This document shows, one piece after another, positions 1 through 64,000 of a stretch of DNA of 64,000 nt. Made by a program: the position numbers and the translations under genes. Below the pieces are notes generated by a model. The model did no database searches. It saw only the letters and a program-made list of their open reading frames with translations, and was not told the DNA's origin. Position 1 is the first letter of the stretch. Each line of letters starts with the position of its first letter. Origin of the DNA: Kuschelorhynchus macadamiae (Eukaryota; Arthropoda; Insecta; Coleoptera; Curculionidae); the NCBI GenBank assembly GCA_030620095.1, contig JAUTXW010000884.1, forward strand, positions 1 to 64,000, in the 5' to 3' direction.

Positions 1-372
1 GACTATACTAACAAAAGAATTTCGCTAGGACAATATTTTCAAATTATAATAAAAGGGATTATTTTGTTTGAAATGAGAGATCAACAATAAAAATTTTCTT
101 TCAATGATTTCAATATTGCATACTCATTCCTTCCAAAACAATATGAAATAGTGGACCAAATAAAACACGACAACATAAATAACATTTATTTACAATATTA
201 AAAATCTACCAACATAATAAAATACAACAACAAAAATTAACATGATTATTTGGGCTGTACATATCACAGAATTTGATAAGCTTTTACTCAAATCCCTACA
301 CTGCTCGGATAAAACTTTCTTACTGTGTTCTTACTTGTTTTGTAAAATACATATCTGATAACTTTTCTCGAA
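1..372. other. AT-rich sequence downstream of the last chaoptin-like exon
   Basis: No coding signal was found on either strand. On the minus strand this follows the stop codons of the terminal exon, so it probably holds the 3' UTR. An AATAAA polyadenylation hexamer lies on the minus strand at 190-185, about 185 bases past the stop at 375-373. This placement is inferred from the hexamer only. Confidence 0.4.
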
Positions 373-61108
<60,736 letters not shown>

Positions 61109-61439
61109 CTAGAAATGAAAATATTAATATTCAAGGTTTACGTACTTAATGAATTGGGAATAATTAATACACATTTTCTGTAGTAATTTGCTTAAAGTCA
61201 CACCTGCTTGTTGCTCACCATACATTCAAACACGGTATGCCGACTTCTTTACCCAAAAACGTTATGCACGTCTGCTAAGCTAAGTCACGCTGGAATCAGA
61301 CGATACCTATTACTGCATATGGTTGTTTTTTTGTTTGTTAGTAAATGTTTGTCGTATTTTTGTACGTTTTTATTTTTTATTTATTTTTGTTATATTTCCT
61401 TTAAAAGAAAGTTTAATATTTATCTTTACCAAAAATATC

Positions 61440-61650
61440 TTGGCTAATCTCTTTTTGTTTTTTAATTTTTCGGAATTACAATGTTTATAGGGCATGTTTA
61501 AGCATTATTCTAGTTAGTATTAGTTTTTAGAATGCATCTGTATTTTATTTATTATATAAATTTGTTTTTGTATGCTCGGTTAAAAAAACAGCTATTAAGC
61601 TGACCTTCGCGAAGTAAAAAATAAAGGCCATTTATTATTATTATTATCTC
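61440..61650 (+). repeat. LINE 3' UTR and (TTA)n tail
   Basis: tttttgtatgctcggttaaa, then ctgaccttcgcgaagtaaaa and ataaaggcc before (TTA)n, resembles the tail of the LINE at 5950-6870 (tttgtatactcggc, cttcaccgagtataaaataa). The ORF part is not recognisable upstream. Confidence 0.6.
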
Positions 61651-61789
61651 GACTTGTTCTCTCACTGTGGTTGTATTTTATACTAACGGGATTTTACCAA
61701 GTCAGTACAAAAAAAAATAAAAAAAAAACAAAAAAAAGGAAAAAAACAGCTTTTGTGTATTAAGAAATGATCTAACGATGCTACATGTT

Positions 61790-62995
61790 TTCAAAATGAC
61801 CGATTTCTGGATGTTCCTGTGAATGTCTGTCCTAATTGAGCCAAATGCGGTGTAAACGTTGTTGGGGTGAGACCTGTTACTGATATGACGCGGGGAACAA
61901 TGATGACTCTTTCCTGTTTCCACAGCTGTTTTACTTCCATTGCCAAGTCGGTGTATTTGGCGATCTTCTCACTGTATTTAGCTTGGATGTTCTCGTCGTT
62001 GGGGACAACCATGTCAATTAAATAAGTGATCTTTTCTTTTTTGGATTGAAAGGTGATATCGGGTCTGTTTGCGGGGATTTTCTCTATGTGGATGTCAATG
62101 TCCCAGTAGAGCTTGTAGTCTTTGTTTTCAAGTATGGATGTTGGTGTACAATGGTAGTAAGGGTCTGTGTTCTTCGTTAGTTTGTATGTTGTAGCTAATG
62201 CTTGACGAACGACCTTTGCTGCTGAGTTGTGTCTCACGGTCCATCCATTATCCTACATCTACTCGTTATGTGATTGATTGTTTCTCTCAGCTGGTGACAT
62301 CTCCCGCACCTGTCGTCTTCAATGGTTGTGTCCTTGATGATGTGCTTTCGGTAGTTTCTGGTTGCTATGCCTTTGTCCTGGATGGCAAGCAGGAAGCCTT
62401 CTGTTTCGGGGAACAGCTGCCCTTCTTGTAACCACGTATATGAAAGCTTTATATGTATATTGTCTTGCTTTATGTGGTATCTGTGTCTTCTATGAAGTAT
62501 TTTTTCAGACCAGGTATTGTAGCTTTTCTTGTCATGATTGGATGTGACTGCATGCGTCTGCTGCGTGGCTCGTAAATTTGTTTTTTATTTAACGATTGTA
62601 TATCTATAATTCTCTTCTGTGTTTTAACTTCCTGTGTTTAGTGAATTCAGAGCGTATGAGAATGTGAATGTTTTCTATGTCTGTGTGTGACCATTTAATT
62701 ATACCAAACGAATACGTAAGAATAGGTATGGTGAAGGTGTTAATAGCTTTCGTTAAATTTCTGGAGTCCGGTTTCGTTTTTAGTATATTTGTGAATCTGG
62801 TTTTAAATTACGTCTTGAGCTCTGATTTTATATTAGTGTGGTTAATATTGGTGCTTTGATGGAAGCCTAGGTATCTGTATGTTTCTTCTCTGAGCATGTT
62901 ATCTATGGTTTCATTGTTGATTGTTTCCGTTGTAGGGTAGCCTTTCCACTGTCCCTTGTTGACATGAAGTAGCTTGCATTTACTTATACCAAATA
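61790..62995 (-). pseudogene. R4/Dong-type LINE, RT thumb and restriction-like endonuclease, decayed
   Basis: From 62990 downwards: TYRYLGFHQSTNINHTNIKS, then FTIPILTYSFGIIKWSHTDI (post-RT thumb). Next is LSYTWLQEGQLFPETEGFL, then IATRNYRKHIIKD and the CCHC-type finger CGRCHQLRETINHITSRC. After a frameshift near 62240 the frame 62237-61794 gives MRHNSAAKVVRQALATTYKL, then ANRPDITF and YLIDMVVPND (the PD-D of the restriction-like endonuclease) and EKIAKYTDLAMEVKQLW. The N-terminal RT half is missing. Elements of this group use such an endonuclease instead of an AP type. Confidence 0.85.
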
Positions 62996-64000
62996 TTATT
63001 ATTATTATTATTATTATTTTGGATTTTTACCAAAATATTACCAGGCCATCCCCATATGACCCTTAATTTTTAGCTTATATTTGGAGTCAATTTGGTAAGT
63101 AATTTTTAACATATGCCGCGAACTAACAGACAGACCGACAGACGGACCGAAAAAATTGATAAAACATCATTTTTAGAATCTAGGTAAGATATGTAAAACT
63201 CAGAGAGTGATTTTTTTCACGATTACAAACATTTTACCAAATTGTACATTGTACCAAAATTTTACCAGTTAAGTCCTACATAATACTTGATTTTTGCGAA
63301 AAATTTGGGAAAATTTTGATAGGTGGTTTTTTAGTAATAATTTTCTTAAGATTTCACTGGGCCGTCATTTTGTTTCGCATTACTATATTTTTATCGAAAT
63401 GTTACCAGATCGTCCCCATCTGATCCTGAGATTATAAAGTTAAACTAAGAAGTAATGCAGCATTTATATTTTATGTAATATTATGGCTTTCCGTTACAGC
63501 TTTCTTTTTTAAAAAATGTTAAATTTGTAGGTAAAATAAAAAAATCAAAAAGGGTTGTCATTTGGTAACTACAATATTCGCTTTATACATATTTTATTTA
63601 ACAGGTAGAAACGCAAAAACATAAATTTATTGTATTACTTACTTATTACGATTTAAATCATAAGTTAAAATTAATACAAGAATCAAGTAAAAATGTTATT
63701 TATTGCAAAACATATTTCAAAATACGGGAAAATATAACTTTTTTTTACTCTCTAATGATAGAAGTCGTAAAGTTAGATATTGTTAGATAATTACTTTTGA
63801 AAACCATTGAGGAATAGGAGTAATTATACGGTGATCCATAGGCCAGTGAGTCACTAGGTTTTCTCTTTTTAATAATATTATAAATATTGTTTTAAAGTTT
63901 TTATTGTATTTGGTATGATTCTAATCCGTTCTATCATCCTTTATCAAAAACAATTCAAAAATATTTTTTATCTAAACCAGTTCTAAAGTACTTAAATAAA
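62996..64000. other. No recognisable gene; (TTA)n at the start
   Basis: 62996-63017 is a short TTA repeat at the 5' edge of the R4-type fragment. The rest is AT-rich. I looked for a further minus-strand LRR exon here and found none. Confidence 0.45.

Noticed and set aside
61208..61447. 79-codon plus-strand frame
   Set aside because: The hydrophobic Phe/Tyr-rich end comes from T-rich sequence. It precedes a LINE tail but shows no LINE motif.

Overview
The window looks like nuclear DNA of an arthropod, most likely an insect with a large, AT-rich, transposon-filled genome. A beetle is plausible but not demonstrable. The evidence is eukaryotic splice sites, intron-bearing transposases, Penelope, Jockey, R4/Dong, hAT, mariner and P-type elements, a tRNA-derived SINE, long (TA)n arrays, and one host gene resembling the photoreceptor surface protein chaoptin.

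The only host gene I can support runs on the minus strand over nearly the whole window. Ten short exons (61108-60976, 59449-59281, 46868-46644, 44930-44846, 41109-40926, 21758-21658, 17480-17285, 14309-14043, 12588-12339 and 546 to about 373) each have AG/GT borders. They join with matching phases into one continuous leucine-rich-repeat protein that ends in an LRRCT cysteine cluster and a short beta-strand-like tail. This is the 3' half of a chaoptin-like gene; the 5' exons lie beyond 64000. The last exon carries an apparent one-base deletion.

Everything else lies inside its introns (1.5 to 19 kb) and is mobile DNA, mostly dead. Intron 547-12338 holds two Penelope-like copies, a palindromic tandem repeat with a hammerhead-like motif, LINE and SINE pieces and a Jockey-type LINE interrupted by a hAT remnant. 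Intron 12589-14042 holds a second palindromic tandem repeat family. Intron 14310-17284 holds a decayed TIR element. Intron 17481-21657 holds a THAP fragment and a hAT-type non-autonomous element. Intron 21759-40925 holds SINEs, a LINE tail, P-element and DDE fragments, a near-intact 3.8 kb hAT with a perfect 8-bp target duplication, and two mariner-like elements nested in (TA)n. Intron 41110-44845 holds mariner and LINE fragments. Intron 46869-59280 holds more Penelope, a DDE transposase, a 1.1 kb (TA)n array, a 3.5 kb TIR transposon with a spliced gene, and a 1.25 kb palindrome. The R4/Dong-type LINE lies 5' of the first visible exon.

The most interesting signals are two unrelated tandem repeat families (periods about 407 and 362 bp). 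Both are arranged as inverted tandems and both carry hammerhead-ribozyme-like cores, recalling animal retrozymes or Penelope pLTRs. Others are a TIR element with repeated AAGTGATC subterminal motifs, and the repeated use of (TA)n arrays as landing sites for TIR elements.
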